Source: an uncultured Steroidobacter sp. (GTDB lineage: Bacteria; Pseudomonadota; Gammaproteobacteria; Steroidobacterales; Steroidobacteraceae). From it: 64,000 nt of DNA. A model generated the notes under the pieces. That model worked only from the letters and a program-made list of their open reading frames with translations, searched no databases and was not told where the DNA came from. Position numbers and translations under genes: made by a program. Below, piece by piece: positions 20,637-29,446 of the stretch (within the stretch, counting starts at the first letter, position 1; every line of letters starts with the position of its first letter). The stretch covers positions 173,697 to 237,696 of the forward strand of contig CALLKK010000012.1 of NCBI GenBank assembly GCA_938008435.1. Reading direction: 5' to 3'.

Positions 20637-21893
20637 TTACTTTTCCTCGAGCGCATAGAGCAGTCCGATGGCAGCCAGCATCGGCAGGTTCTTGAGAATC
20701 GGACCGAATGGATGCAGCCAATACTCCGGTAGCTTGAGGGACACGATCGCCGTGTAGCCGAGGATGAGGACGAGCTGCGCAAGCCACAGCCGCCGACGGG
20801 GCCATACGAGCGTGGCAATGCCCAACGCGAGATCGAGCAGCGCTGCGCCAAAGAGCAACAGCGGTGCGATCGAGGCATCGGTGCCGACGCGCGCCAGCAA
20901 AACATAGCCCTCTTCTCGTGGATACAGGCCGAGTGACAGCAGCCCTGAGCCGATCCACACGGCGGCGATGCTGACGCGGAGCATCGGCACGAGCCATGCG
21001 AGTTGCGCCTCGAGCCGCACCGCGCGCACATGGTGCCGATCGAAAAAATCCTCGACCTCACGCGGATCGCGCCCGAGCAGCTGGCGCACGTGCGTCGGTG
21101 TCGCAGTATTGCCGGCTTCGAGCATGGTCAGCGTATCGCGATCGAGCAGTGAAGCGGGCAGCCATTGGCCGACCGCGGCGGCAAGACGCATGAGCCACAT
21201 CGGAATCGGCACCGTCAGCGTCCTGCGCAACCCCATCGCGCTGCGCAACTGGGCAAGAAACTCGCGCAACGGGAGCGGCCGCGGTCCGACGACCGGCACC
21301 CGCTGACGCACGAACGCATTGGATGCGAGCAGAGTCACGATGCAAGCGACGAGATCGTCGATGTGAACCGGCTGCACACGTTGCTGTCCGCGTCCCGGCA
21401 CGGGTATCAGCGGCAGGGCGGCCAGCATCGAGAACAGGCGGGCGCTCGTCCCGCCTGGGCCGTAGACAACCGACGGTTGCACGATCGTCCAATCGAGCGG
21501 CAGCCGCGCGAGATGCTCGTCGGCGGCGTGCTTGCTGCGGAAGTAGCCGCTATGACCAGTGTCGGCGCCAAGCGCGGAAATCTGAATGACACGTTTGACG
21601 CCGGCCTGCGCACAGGCATCGAACAATGCTTGGGGTGCACGGGTATGCAGGTGCGCGAAGGTCTGCGTGCCACGCTCGCGCAAGATGCCGACGGCATTGA
21701 TGACGCAATCCACGCCGGTGAGCTTTTCGACCCAATCGTTCGGATGCAGGTCGCGCGAGAAGTCCGCGCTCACGTGCAAATCCGGATCGGTTGCGACACG
21801 CCGCGCTTCGATGACTCGGTGACCAGCGGCGCGCAAGGCGGCAGCGAGATGACGACCGATGAAACCCGTTGCACCCGTCAGCAGAATCACCAT
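20637..21893 (-). CDS. SDR (NAD(P)-binding) domain fused to a DoxX-like membrane domain
   Basis: 418-residue fusion. The N-terminal 290 residues or so are an atypical short-chain dehydrogenase/reductase with nucleotide-binding GATGFIGRH and a conserved GYFRSKHAAD, whose Y-x3-K-like spacing is not canonical. The C-terminal 125 or so residues have four membrane spans and resemble DoxX (PMLRVSIAAVWIGSGLLSL, then WLAQLVLILGYTAIV). The arrangement suggests a membrane-attached NAD(P)-dependent redox or quinone-linked enzyme whose substrate is unknown. The ATG at 21893 is preferred to a GTG two codons upstream. Confidence 0.85.
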   Translation of the reverse strand: MVILLTGATGFIGRHLAAALRAAGHRVIEARRVATDPDLHVSADFSRDLHPNDWVEKLTGVDCVINAVGILRERGTQTFAHLHTRAPQALFDACAQAGVKRVIQISALGADTGHSGYFRSKHAADEHLARLPLDWTIVQPSVVYGPGGTSARLFSMLAALPLIPVPGRGQQRVQPVHIDDLVACIVTLLASNAFVRQRVPVVGPRPLPLREFLAQLRSAMGLRRTLTVPIPMWLMRLAAAVGQWLPASLLDRDTLTMLEAGNTATPTHVRQLLGRDPREVEDFFDRHHVRAVRLEAQLAWLVPMLRVSIAAVWIGSGLLSLGLYPREEGYVLLARVGTDASIAPLLLFGAALLDLALGIATLVWPRRRLWLAQLVLILGYTAIVSLKLPEYWLHPFGPILKNLPMLAAIGLLYALEEK

Positions 21894-22125
21894 GGACACG
21901 AACCAGAGATGCAGAGCGTTCGCCGTGGTGTCGGTCGGATCGTTCGCCGGTCAAGTATGTATATCCGCCACGGTCGCCGTTGTCACCCCGACGGCGTCGC
22001 AGGCGGTGTCTGGTTCGATAGATGAGCGCCGGCAGGAGCTTGTCCCGCTCGGCGCAGCCGTCGAACCCTGCACCTCTCGGACAGCGCGCGGCGCGCGTCC
22101 GAAAGGAAGGGTGGGCACTAATTAA

Positions 22126-22431
22126 TTAGCGATCTTGCGTCTTCTCGCCGTCTGACCGGTTGCCAGCGTCGACTTCTCGTTCGGCGGCAAGCCAATCGTC
22201 GAGCTCTTGACCCGGCGTGAAGCCGCGGCGTTCCGCGCGCCAGTACGCGCGCTCCGCGATGCGGGCCTCGCGCGAATCCGAGTACGAAGGCAGCTCGCGA
22301 CGTTGGAGCGAGCTGTCGTCGACGATGGAGCTTGCGGCGTTCTGCTCATCGCCGGGCTGACGGGTGCGAGCGGCACCGGTGCGCGACGGGGTGCTGTCGG
22401 ACTTCGGAGTGCGAGGGGGACGGGATGACAT
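22126..22431 (-). CDS. DUF2934 domain protein
   Basis: 101-residue hydrophilic protein. The N-terminal half is rich in Ser, Arg and Pro and looks disordered. The C-terminal half holds the DUF2934 core, REARIAERAYWRAERRGF followed by PGQELDDWLAAEREVD. DUF2934 proteins are often found near trehalose, glycogen and stress genes, which fits the block that follows. Their function is unknown. GGAG lies 8 bases before the ATG. Confidence 0.8.
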   Translation of the reverse strand: MSSRPPRTPKSDSTPSRTGAARTRQPGDEQNAASSIVDDSSLQRRELPSYSDSREARIAERAYWRAERRGFTPGQELDDWLAAEREVDAGNRSDGEKTQDR

Positions 22432-22573
22432 GAGGAGAGCTCCGTAGCTATGTGAACGCGCAGTCTCTAACTGCACGATCCGATGTAAGTGTGGGGCGTC
22501 GCTGCCCGTCGCGCGCAGGTGCGCGATGTCGACGGACACTGCTCGCCTGTCGGACATGCAGGCGATCCGGCCC

Positions 22574-22607
22574 GGGCGAGACCCGCGGCTGAGCCGCGGT
22601 CTCGCCC
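22574..22607 (-). terminator. Long GC-rich hairpin downstream of the hemerythrin gene
   Basis: Two arms of 16-17 bases (GGGCGAGACCCGCGG and its near-perfect complement) meet with one bulged base and a very small loop. It begins 15 bases after the hemerythrin stop on the minus strand. There is no T-run, so it may be a Rho-assisted terminator or a 3'-end stabiliser rather than a classical intrinsic terminator. Confidence 0.5.
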
Positions 22608-22621
22608 AGAACGGATGGCCA

Positions 22622-23236
22622 TCAATGCCGTGCAGCTCGACCTGAGTTGCGTGCCGATTTGCTGCCGGCGCGCGCCTGCCGGGCCTTCGTCGCAGTTGCG
22701 CGGCTGGTCGCCCGTGCCTTCTTGCGCTCCGCTGCGGGCGGCTCTTCCGCCGGGATGCCGAGCTCTTCCATGAGCGCGAACTTGCGCTCTGCCAGACGCC
22801 CGCCCATCTCCTTGAGGTCGAGCTCGGTCTTCTTGAGCGCTGGGAAGAGTTCGTTCTCTTCTTCCTTGACGTGGTGTTTCACGTATTCGCACAAGACTTT
22901 GACCGTGGCTTCGAATGCCTCATCGTCGGGCGTCATCGCTTCGATCTTGGCGATGAGATCCTTGGCGGTAGCATGCTCGACCGCGGCTTCGTGCACGAGA
23001 TCCTCTTCTTCCTCGTCCTCGAATGCCTCTTTCGCTGCCGGGTAGAGAATCTCTTCTTCGATCTGTGCGTGCACCGTCAGCATGTTGCAGATGCGTTCCG
23101 CGAGCTGAGACTGCTCTTGCTCCTCGGCGTCTTCGAACTGATCGAACAGTGCTTCCACCGTGCGATGATCCTGTTTCAGCAGCGCGATTGCATCGCGAGG
23201 TGCGTCGCTTGCTCGCTGCGGCGTGGCTCGTGCCAT
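22622..23236 (-). CDS. Hemerythrin HHE-domain protein with basic C-terminal tail
   Basis: 204-residue cytoplasmic protein. Residues of about 15-145 form a hemerythrin four-helix bundle with iron-ligand motifs: KQDHRTVEALFDQF, HAQIEEEILYP, HEAAVEHATAKDL and HHVKEEENELFP. These non-haem diiron proteins bind O2, NO or other oxidants, or store iron. The last 35 residues (KKARATSRATATKARQARAG and beyond) are an unusual Lys/Arg/Ala-rich tail that could bind nucleic acid. AGGAG lies 9 bases before the ATG. The neighbourhood of DUF2934 and trehalose genes suggests a stress-protection role. Confidence 0.88.
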   Translation of the reverse strand: MARATPQRASDAPRDAIALLKQDHRTVEALFDQFEDAEEQEQSQLAERICNMLTVHAQIEEEILYPAAKEAFEDEEEEDLVHEAAVEHATAKDLIAKIEAMTPDDEAFEATVKVLCEYVKHHVKEEENELFPALKKTELDLKEMGGRLAERKFALMEELGIPAEEPPAAERKKARATSRATATKARQARAGSKSARNSGRAARH

Positions 23237-23385
23237 GGCTCTAGCTCCTGTGTCTGTCTTCGTGTGTGCGTGTTGGGCGGGTTGTGCACGGAACAATGGA
23301 CAGCCCGCATGCGGAGTTCCCGCGGCGAGTTGCTCGCGGCACAGAGGAAAACCGCAACGGTGACGTCGTACGTGAAACGCCGTGG

Positions 23386-25407
23386 TTACGATAAGCGCGT
23401 GGCAAGCCACGCGCGCAGCACTTCCGCGACGCTCCATGCCTGCGCAATGCAACCGCCCGGGGCATAGGGCGCTTGCGCATCGAAGATTTCGCTGATGCTG
23501 CCGATGCCGGCTTCGGTCAGATGCGCCGGAAAGGCGTGCAACAGCTCGCGGGCGGCATGGGGATCGGAGGTCAGCTTGAGCAGGGCGTCTACGTAATGAC
23601 CGATGAGCCAAGGCCAGACAGTGCCTTGGTGATAGGCGGCATCGCGGGCGCGAAGGTCGCCGCGGTAGTGCGCTTTGTAGTCGGGATGCTCTGCGCTCAG
23701 CGTGCGTAGCCCGACGTGCGTGAGCAGGCGGGTGCGGATCGTGTTCATGACCGGCTCCCAACGCGCGCGCTCGAGGATCGGGTGATCGAGCGAGATCGCG
23801 AATACCTGATTGGGGCGGATGCTGGGATCGTCGCCGTTCGGTCCGTCGATGACGTCGAAGAGGCAATTGCTCGCGGGGTTCCAGTAGCGTTCGTTGAAGC
23901 TCTGCCGCGCGCGCTCGGCCTGAACCTCGTATCGCTCGTAAGGAAAGGCGAGCTTGACCGCCCATTCGGCCATGAGCTTCAAGGCGTTGTACCAGAGTGC
24001 CTGGACTTCGACGGGTTTGCCCCGGCGCGGCGTGACCACCCAGTCGCCGACCTTGGCATCCATCCACGTCAGCTGATAGCCATCCGCGGCCGCAGCGACG
24101 AGCCCGTCGCGGGCGTCGACTCCGATGTTGAAGCGAGTGCCCTCGATGTAGTGCTCGACGATGGAGGCGAGCACCGGAAAGAGCTGGCGGACGATGGTGC
24201 GATCGCCGGAAGCGCGCACGTAGCGGGCGATCGCGTGGAAGTACCAGAGCGTGGCATCGACCGTGTGGTAAAGCGCCTGACGCTCGCCCTCCGGGAACAA
24301 GTTGGGCAGCAACCCGTCCTTCACGTAGTGCGAGAACGTGCGCAGGATCGCGCCGGCCTCGCGATGCCGCCCGGTACAGACCGTGAGGCCTTCGAGACTG
24401 ATCATCGTGTCCCGGCCCCAGTCGCCGAACCAATGGTAGCCCGCGTAGATGGATTTGAGCTCGCTGCCTTGTGCCTGATGCATGATGCTCTCTTCGAGCC
24501 GGCTGCCGGGCAGCACGATGAATTGGTCGGCGGCCATGACGAGCTGCTCGGCAAAGGCATCGCCCTCGGCCACCGGTGCAAGCTCAAGCAGCGCTCGCAT
24601 GCGCCGGCGTTCGGCCGCGAATACTTCCGACACGTCGAAGTCGATGCGGTCCCATCCATGCGTCGTTGCCACGAATGCCGCCGTCGGCGCGCCTTGTGTC
24701 AGCGTTGCCGTGAAATATCCAGGGCTGTGAGCGCTTTCGAACGGCGGATCGCCGCGGTCGCGCTCGATGCGATAGAAGAACTCGATTTCGTCGCGGTCCT
24801 CGGTCACGAACGTGCTCGCCAGAGCGCGCATCGCCATGCGTAGGACAAGCGGCGAGTCGGCGCGGCGCACTTCATGCCGGCCGCGGCTCGCCAGCACCGT
24901 GAAGTCGCTCGGCGTCGGTAGCGGCGACTCGTCGTGACGTCGAAACGAGAGATACGGTCGCACGTGCAACGTGAGCGCATCGCCTGCAAGCAGCTCGTAG
25001 CGTACGCACACCGTGTTCTGGTTGTGCGGCATCACGATCGATTTCTCGAGCACGCACCCATCGAGCTCGTAGCGCCACACGGCGATGCGATGATCGAGAC
25101 GAAACTCGGTCAAGTACTTGTGCGAATCGCCGATCACGCGATTGTCGGCGAATTCCGCACCGCCGATGTGGCACTTGCGCGCGCCGACGATCACGATCTC
25201 GTCGCAACGCGAGATCATGATGTGCCGGCCTTTCGGCGCGGTGAGATTGGGCACGAACAAACCGTGATACTTGCGCGCGGGGATGCCGGCGAGCGTGCCG
25301 GAGGCGTATCCGCCGAGCCCATTGGTCACGAGCCATTCCTTACGGCGTAGCTCGATGGGATCTGAGCTCCGATCCCACGGCAGCACGAGCTGGCGAGGTC
25401 CCCTCAC
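23386..25407 (-). CDS. Amylo-alpha-1,6-glucosidase (glycogen debranching type)
   Basis: 673-residue enzyme of the GDE family. The N-terminal domain (about 15-230) begins RRKEWLVTNGLGGYASGT, the GDE_N hallmark. The C-terminal (alpha/alpha)6 domain has YHWFGDWGRDTMISLEGL, LTWMDAKVGDW, WYNALKLMAEWA and YHQGTVWPWLIG. It should remove alpha-1,6-linked glucose from branched glucans and so feed linear maltodextrins to TreY/TreZ. The GTG start at 25407 overlaps the treZ stop as GTGA, which indicates translational coupling. An in-frame GTG at 25464 is possible but would overlap treZ by about 60 bases. Confidence 0.9.
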   Translation of the reverse strand: MRGPRQLVLPWDRSSDPIELRRKEWLVTNGLGGYASGTLAGIPARKYHGLFVPNLTAPKGRHIMISRCDEIVIVGARKCHIGGAEFADNRVIGDSHKYLTEFRLDHRIAVWRYELDGCVLEKSIVMPHNQNTVCVRYELLAGDALTLHVRPYLSFRRHDESPLPTPSDFTVLASRGRHEVRRADSPLVLRMAMRALASTFVTEDRDEIEFFYRIERDRGDPPFESAHSPGYFTATLTQGAPTAAFVATTHGWDRIDFDVSEVFAAERRRMRALLELAPVAEGDAFAEQLVMAADQFIVLPGSRLEESIMHQAQGSELKSIYAGYHWFGDWGRDTMISLEGLTVCTGRHREAGAILRTFSHYVKDGLLPNLFPEGERQALYHTVDATLWYFHAIARYVRASGDRTIVRQLFPVLASIVEHYIEGTRFNIGVDARDGLVAAAADGYQLTWMDAKVGDWVVTPRRGKPVEVQALWYNALKLMAEWAVKLAFPYERYEVQAERARQSFNERYWNPASNCLFDVIDGPNGDDPSIRPNQVFAISLDHPILERARWEPVMNTIRTRLLTHVGLRTLSAEHPDYKAHYRGDLRARDAAYHQGTVWPWLIGHYVDALLKLTSDPHAARELLHAFPAHLTEAGIGSISEIFDAQAPYAPGGCIAQAWSVAEVLRAWLATRLS

Positions 25408-27287
25408 GATGCGTGCTCTTGAATCGCCTGCAGGAACGTTGCGGAATGAGCCGCCAGATACCACGGTCCCCGGCCGCTCTGCTCAACCGGCGCGACGATG
25501 CCGTGTCCGCCGTAGCGGGCATCTTCGCTCGCCCACAGGACCGACCAAAGGCGCTTGCGCGGCGGTGCCACGAGCGGCTCGGCCAATGCGTCGAAGCGCG
25601 CTTCGGCAGCGAGGTTGACGACGAGCAGGCGATCGTCGCCCGCGGGCGTGTACCAGCGTAGGACGAAGGCGTGCTCCGTGAGCGTCGCGCCGTCGAGCAA
25701 GTACGAATCAGAATCTGCAAGCACTGGATCGCTTTGCCTGAGTCTCAGCAAGTCGCGGTGCAACGCGAGCGCAGCGGCATGAGAGTCCGCTTCGCGCCAA
25801 TCGAGCTTGGCGGACTCGAAGGTCGAGTGCGCGGCGGGATCGGGTACGAGCGCCTGCACCGCCGGGTCGGCGTAGGCGCGGAACTGCGCGAGGAAATCGC
25901 GTCTGCCGCGATGAACGAGCTCATTCAGCTCGGCACGGTGATCCGCGAAGAAAGTAAATGGCGAGGTCGCCGCGAACTCCTGTCCCATGAAGACGAGCGG
26001 CGTCTGCGGTCCGAGCAAGAGCACAGCGGCCAAGGCGCGGTATTGAGGCGGCGCGGCCTGTGCGGCGATGCGACACCCTGTGAAGCGATTGGCGGCTTGA
26101 TCGTGATTGTCGAGAAAGGCGATGCAGCGCCAGACGGGTAGCTCGCCGAAGGGCGAGCCGCGCGGCTTGTCCTGCCAGCCGTAACGCTGGCCCTGAAACA
26201 GAAAGCCGTGCTTGGCGCAGGAGACGAGCTCCTGAGCACGACCCGAGAAGTCGCGCAGATAGCCGTCGCGGCTGCCGCACAAGGCGACGCTCGCTGCGTG
26301 ATGAAAATCGTCGTTCCACATGCCGTCGATGCCGAAGCCGCCGCGCTCGGGCGGCAGCAGGTGCTCGCTGCATTGCGGCTCGTTTTCGGCGGTGATCACG
26401 ATCGAGCGGGGCAGCGCGGCCTGACGTGCGCGCATCACGAGCTCGGCAAGGATGTGGCGCTCGCTGTCGTCGAAGATCGACTGAGTCGCATCGAGCCGTA
26501 AGCCGTCGAGGTGAAACTCGCGGACCCAATAGCAGGCGTTCTCGATGACGAATGCGCGCACGCCTTCAGCGTGTGCGGCATCGAAATTGAGCGTCTCACC
26601 CCAATCCGTGCGATGGCGCCGGCTGAAGAAGTGCTGCGTGAAACACGGGACGTAATTGCCGTCGGGTCCGAGATGGTTGTAGACGACATCGAGGATCACA
26701 CCGAGGCCGAGCGCGTGCGCCCGATCGACGAAGCGCTTAAACGCGGCGTAGTCGCCGTAACTGCAGGAGGGCGCAAACAGCTGCACGCCGTCGTAGCCCC
26801 AATTGAAACGTCCCGGGCACTGCGCCACAGGCATCACTTCGATCAGCGTGATACCGAGATCGCGCAAGTAAGAAAGTCGCTCACAAGCTGCGTCGAATGT
26901 GCCCGCCGGCGTGAACGTGCCGATGTGCAGCTCGTAGATCGTGTGACCTTTGAGCGAGATGCCGCGCCACGCGGAGTCGGTCCATTGGAAGCGTGTGTCG
27001 ACGACCATCGACGGGCCATGCACGCCTTCGGGTTGGTAGCGCGAGCAGGGATCCGGCCACGGACCTTGTTCATCGACGAGGAAGCGGTACAGGGTGCCTG
27101 GCGGTGCGGCATCGCTCGCGCCGACGAAGTAGCCGCGCGGCGCGCGGTCGAGCTCGGTGAGCGTCTCGCCACTCGCGTGCACGACGGCAATGCGCTCCGC
27201 GTCGGGCGCCCAAACGCGAAAGCGCGTGGTGCGGCCATCGAAATGCGCACCAAGCTCGAGCGCATCGGTTTGCGTGTCCGTCGTCAT
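25404..27287 (-). CDS. treZ: Malto-oligosyltrehalose trehalohydrolase TreZ, copy 1
   Basis: 627-residue GH13 enzyme that releases trehalose from maltooligosyl-trehalose. An N-terminal carbohydrate-binding-like domain (FRVWAPDAERIAVV) precedes a TIM barrel. The nucleophile Asp is in LDGLRLDATQSI, the acid/base Glu in ITAENEP, and the third carboxylate in FLDNHDQ. The TreZ-specific WNDDFHHA is present. Its DNHDQAANR differs slightly from the common NHDQIGNR seen in copy 2. It is coupled to the debranching gene and separated from treY, which pairs with copy 2, so the two copies may serve different substrates or conditions. Confidence 0.9.
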   Translation of the reverse strand: MTTDTQTDALELGAHFDGRTTRFRVWAPDAERIAVVHASGETLTELDRAPRGYFVGASDAAPPGTLYRFLVDEQGPWPDPCSRYQPEGVHGPSMVVDTRFQWTDSAWRGISLKGHTIYELHIGTFTPAGTFDAACERLSYLRDLGITLIEVMPVAQCPGRFNWGYDGVQLFAPSCSYGDYAAFKRFVDRAHALGLGVILDVVYNHLGPDGNYVPCFTQHFFSRRHRTDWGETLNFDAAHAEGVRAFVIENACYWVREFHLDGLRLDATQSIFDDSERHILAELVMRARQAALPRSIVITAENEPQCSEHLLPPERGGFGIDGMWNDDFHHAASVALCGSRDGYLRDFSGRAQELVSCAKHGFLFQGQRYGWQDKPRGSPFGELPVWRCIAFLDNHDQAANRFTGCRIAAQAAPPQYRALAAVLLLGPQTPLVFMGQEFAATSPFTFFADHRAELNELVHRGRRDFLAQFRAYADPAVQALVPDPAAHSTFESAKLDWREADSHAAALALHRDLLRLRQSDPVLADSDSYLLDGATLTEHAFVLRWYTPAGDDRLLVVNLAAEARFDALAEPLVAPPRKRLWSVLWASEDARYGGHGIVAPVEQSGRGPWYLAAHSATFLQAIQEHAS

Positions 27288-27328
27288 CTCTCGGGAAGCG
27301 ACGGACCGCGCGCAAAGTTCCGCGCGCG

Positions 27329-29446
27329 TCAGTCAGGCAGCTCGGCCAAGCGCTCGAGCAAGAGCGGGTCGCCGGCGACGTGAACGCGCTCGGCAGGTCC
27401 AAGCCAACTCAGCGCCTCCTGCAGCGTGCGCGCATCCATCACTTTGCGCTCAGCGGTCAGGCGATGCGGATCAGGGTGGCCGCGCGTTTCGGGTGGTCGC
27501 GGCAAATTTCCGGCGATGTGTGCGAGCATCGCTTGCCGGTTACGCACGATGAAGCGCAACGCATCGCGAGGCAGCGCTGGACTTTCGCGCACGAGCTCGT
27601 CGCGTCTCAGCATGAGCGTCGGCAGGCGATGCTCTTCGGGCGTGCGCAGCAAGCCGAGCCGCGCAAGCAGTCCTCCGGCATGCGGGCTGCCGCTCACGCG
27701 CGACAGCGGAATCGCAAGCAGCAAGCCAGCGAGGGTCGGCGACAGCCAGGCAAGCAGCTCGGGCGAGAGCAGATAGGCGATCACGGAAAAGCTCAGGCCG
27801 ATCGCAACATGCGGCCAGTGCACGCTCAGTGCTTCGCGCCAAGCGGGCAGGGCGGCGTGGCGTCGTTGCGGTCCCCACCCGGAGTCGCGGCCCGTCAGGA
27901 TCGAGACGACGTGCTGCGTCTGCACCAGCATCATCACCGGCGCGTAGAGCGCCGAAAGGATGGTTTCGACCACGGTGCTGACGGTGAGCCCGAGCACGCC
28001 GCCGCACCCTTTGCGCACGTGCGAGACGCACAGCGATCGCAGCCAGCCGAGCACCTTCGGCGTGAACAAGACGATCATCGTGAAGATGAAGAGCTTGGTC
28101 ATGCGCGGTGCATCGAACACCGGCCAGTTCGGGAAGAGCTGGAACTCGCTCGTGAAATACTCCGGGCGAATGAGCGACGCTTGCAGCGTGAGCGCGAAGC
28201 CGACGAGCAGGAGCATCAGCCACAGCGGCGAGGACAGATAGCTCATGATCCCGATGAGGAAGTGCGCGCGGTTCGTGAGCTTGAGTCCGCTGGCGCCGAT
28301 GATCTTCGTGTGCTGGAGATTGCCTTGTGCCCAGCGACGGTCGCGAATCGCGATGTCGACGAGCGACGGCGGGCTTTCTTCCCAAGAGCCTTCGAGATCC
28401 GTGGCCATGCGCACTTTCCAGCCCGCGCGGCGGATGAGCGCGGCCTCGACGAAGTCGTGCGAGAGCACGTGGCCGCCGAAGGGGCGTCGGCCCGGCAGTT
28501 GCGGCAGGCCGCAAGCTTGCGCGAAGGCGGCGACACGAATGATGGCATTGTGCCCCCAATAATTGCCCTCATCGCCGGACCATGCCGCCACGCCGCGCGC
28601 AATCAGCGCGCCGTAGACGCGACCGGCGAATTGCTGCAGGCGTGCGAACAAGCTGGTGCTGCCGATGAGGAGCGGTACCGTCTGCAGAATGCCGAGCTGC
28701 GGATCGGCTTGCATGCGCCGTACCAGCTCGATGAGCGTCTCTGCCGTCATCAAGCTGTCGGCATCGAGCACGATCATGTAGTCGTAACGTCCGCCCCAGC
28801 GTTTGACGAACTCCTCGACATTGCCTGCCTTGCGTCCGATGTTGTGCCAGCGTCGGCGATACCACACCGGCATGATGTCGCGCAGCGCGCGGCGCAATCG
28901 ATCGACGGCAAGCGACTCGGCGATCCAGGCATCGGCGTGCGTGGAATCAGACAGGATGACGATCTCGAAGTATTGAGCCGCATCGATGCGCGCTAGGTCC
29001 TCCGCCATCGCCTGTAAGGCGGCCGTCGTGCGTGACGGATCCTCGTTGTAGATCGGCATCACGAGCGCCGTGCGGCTGTCGGCGGGCGAGGCCGACGGAA
29101 ATTTCTGAGGCGGGATGAGCAATCCCGCGATCGCCGATGCGGCGGCAAACCCAATCCATGCGAGCGTGACCGCAAAGAACGCCAGCATCACGCCTTGCAG
29201 GAACGTCATGTCCGAGACGCTGACGACGGCCAGCATCTCGCGCACGCCATAGGTAGTAATCGCAAGCATGCCGCCGACCGACAGTACCCGCGCGATGATG
29301 ACGCGCGCTTCCGGCGGCTCGAGCGGCTCGCTCGCAGGTGCATGCGCGAGATCCTGCACCGGCATCGCGAGCGGCCGCTCGTAGGGCATGCCGCCGCGCA
29401 CCGTCTCGCTCATCTCGGCAGGCGCGGGTTTCAGCTGGCCGTCCAT
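27329..29446 (-). CDS. opgH: Osmoregulated periplasmic glucan glucosyltransferase OpgH (MdoH)
   Basis: 705-residue inner-membrane GT2 enzyme that builds the beta-glucan backbone from UDP-glucose. Two membrane spans precede the cytoplasmic catalytic domain, and several follow it. Motifs seen are ALVMPIYNEDPSR, VLDADSLM (DxD), SHDFVEAALIRR and RDRRWAQGNL (the RxxRW motif). It is shorter than the E. coli protein of 847 residues, mostly at the N-terminus. The ATG at 29446 lies inside the last 16 bases of opgG, as expected for a coupled opgGH operon. Confidence 0.95.
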   Translation of the reverse strand: MDGQLKPAPAEMSETVRGGMPYERPLAMPVQDLAHAPASEPLEPPEARVIIARVLSVGGMLAITTYGVREMLAVVSVSDMTFLQGVMLAFFAVTLAWIGFAAASAIAGLLIPPQKFPSASPADSRTALVMPIYNEDPSRTTAALQAMAEDLARIDAAQYFEIVILSDSTHADAWIAESLAVDRLRRALRDIMPVWYRRRWHNIGRKAGNVEEFVKRWGGRYDYMIVLDADSLMTAETLIELVRRMQADPQLGILQTVPLLIGSTSLFARLQQFAGRVYGALIARGVAAWSGDEGNYWGHNAIIRVAAFAQACGLPQLPGRRPFGGHVLSHDFVEAALIRRAGWKVRMATDLEGSWEESPPSLVDIAIRDRRWAQGNLQHTKIIGASGLKLTNRAHFLIGIMSYLSSPLWLMLLLVGFALTLQASLIRPEYFTSEFQLFPNWPVFDAPRMTKLFIFTMIVLFTPKVLGWLRSLCVSHVRKGCGGVLGLTVSTVVETILSALYAPVMMLVQTQHVVSILTGRDSGWGPQRRHAALPAWREALSVHWPHVAIGLSFSVIAYLLSPELLAWLSPTLAGLLLAIPLSRVSGSPHAGGLLARLGLLRTPEEHRLPTLMLRRDELVRESPALPRDALRFIVRNRQAMLAHIAGNLPRPPETRGHPDPHRLTAERKVMDARTLQEALSWLGPAERVHVAGDPLLLERLAELPD

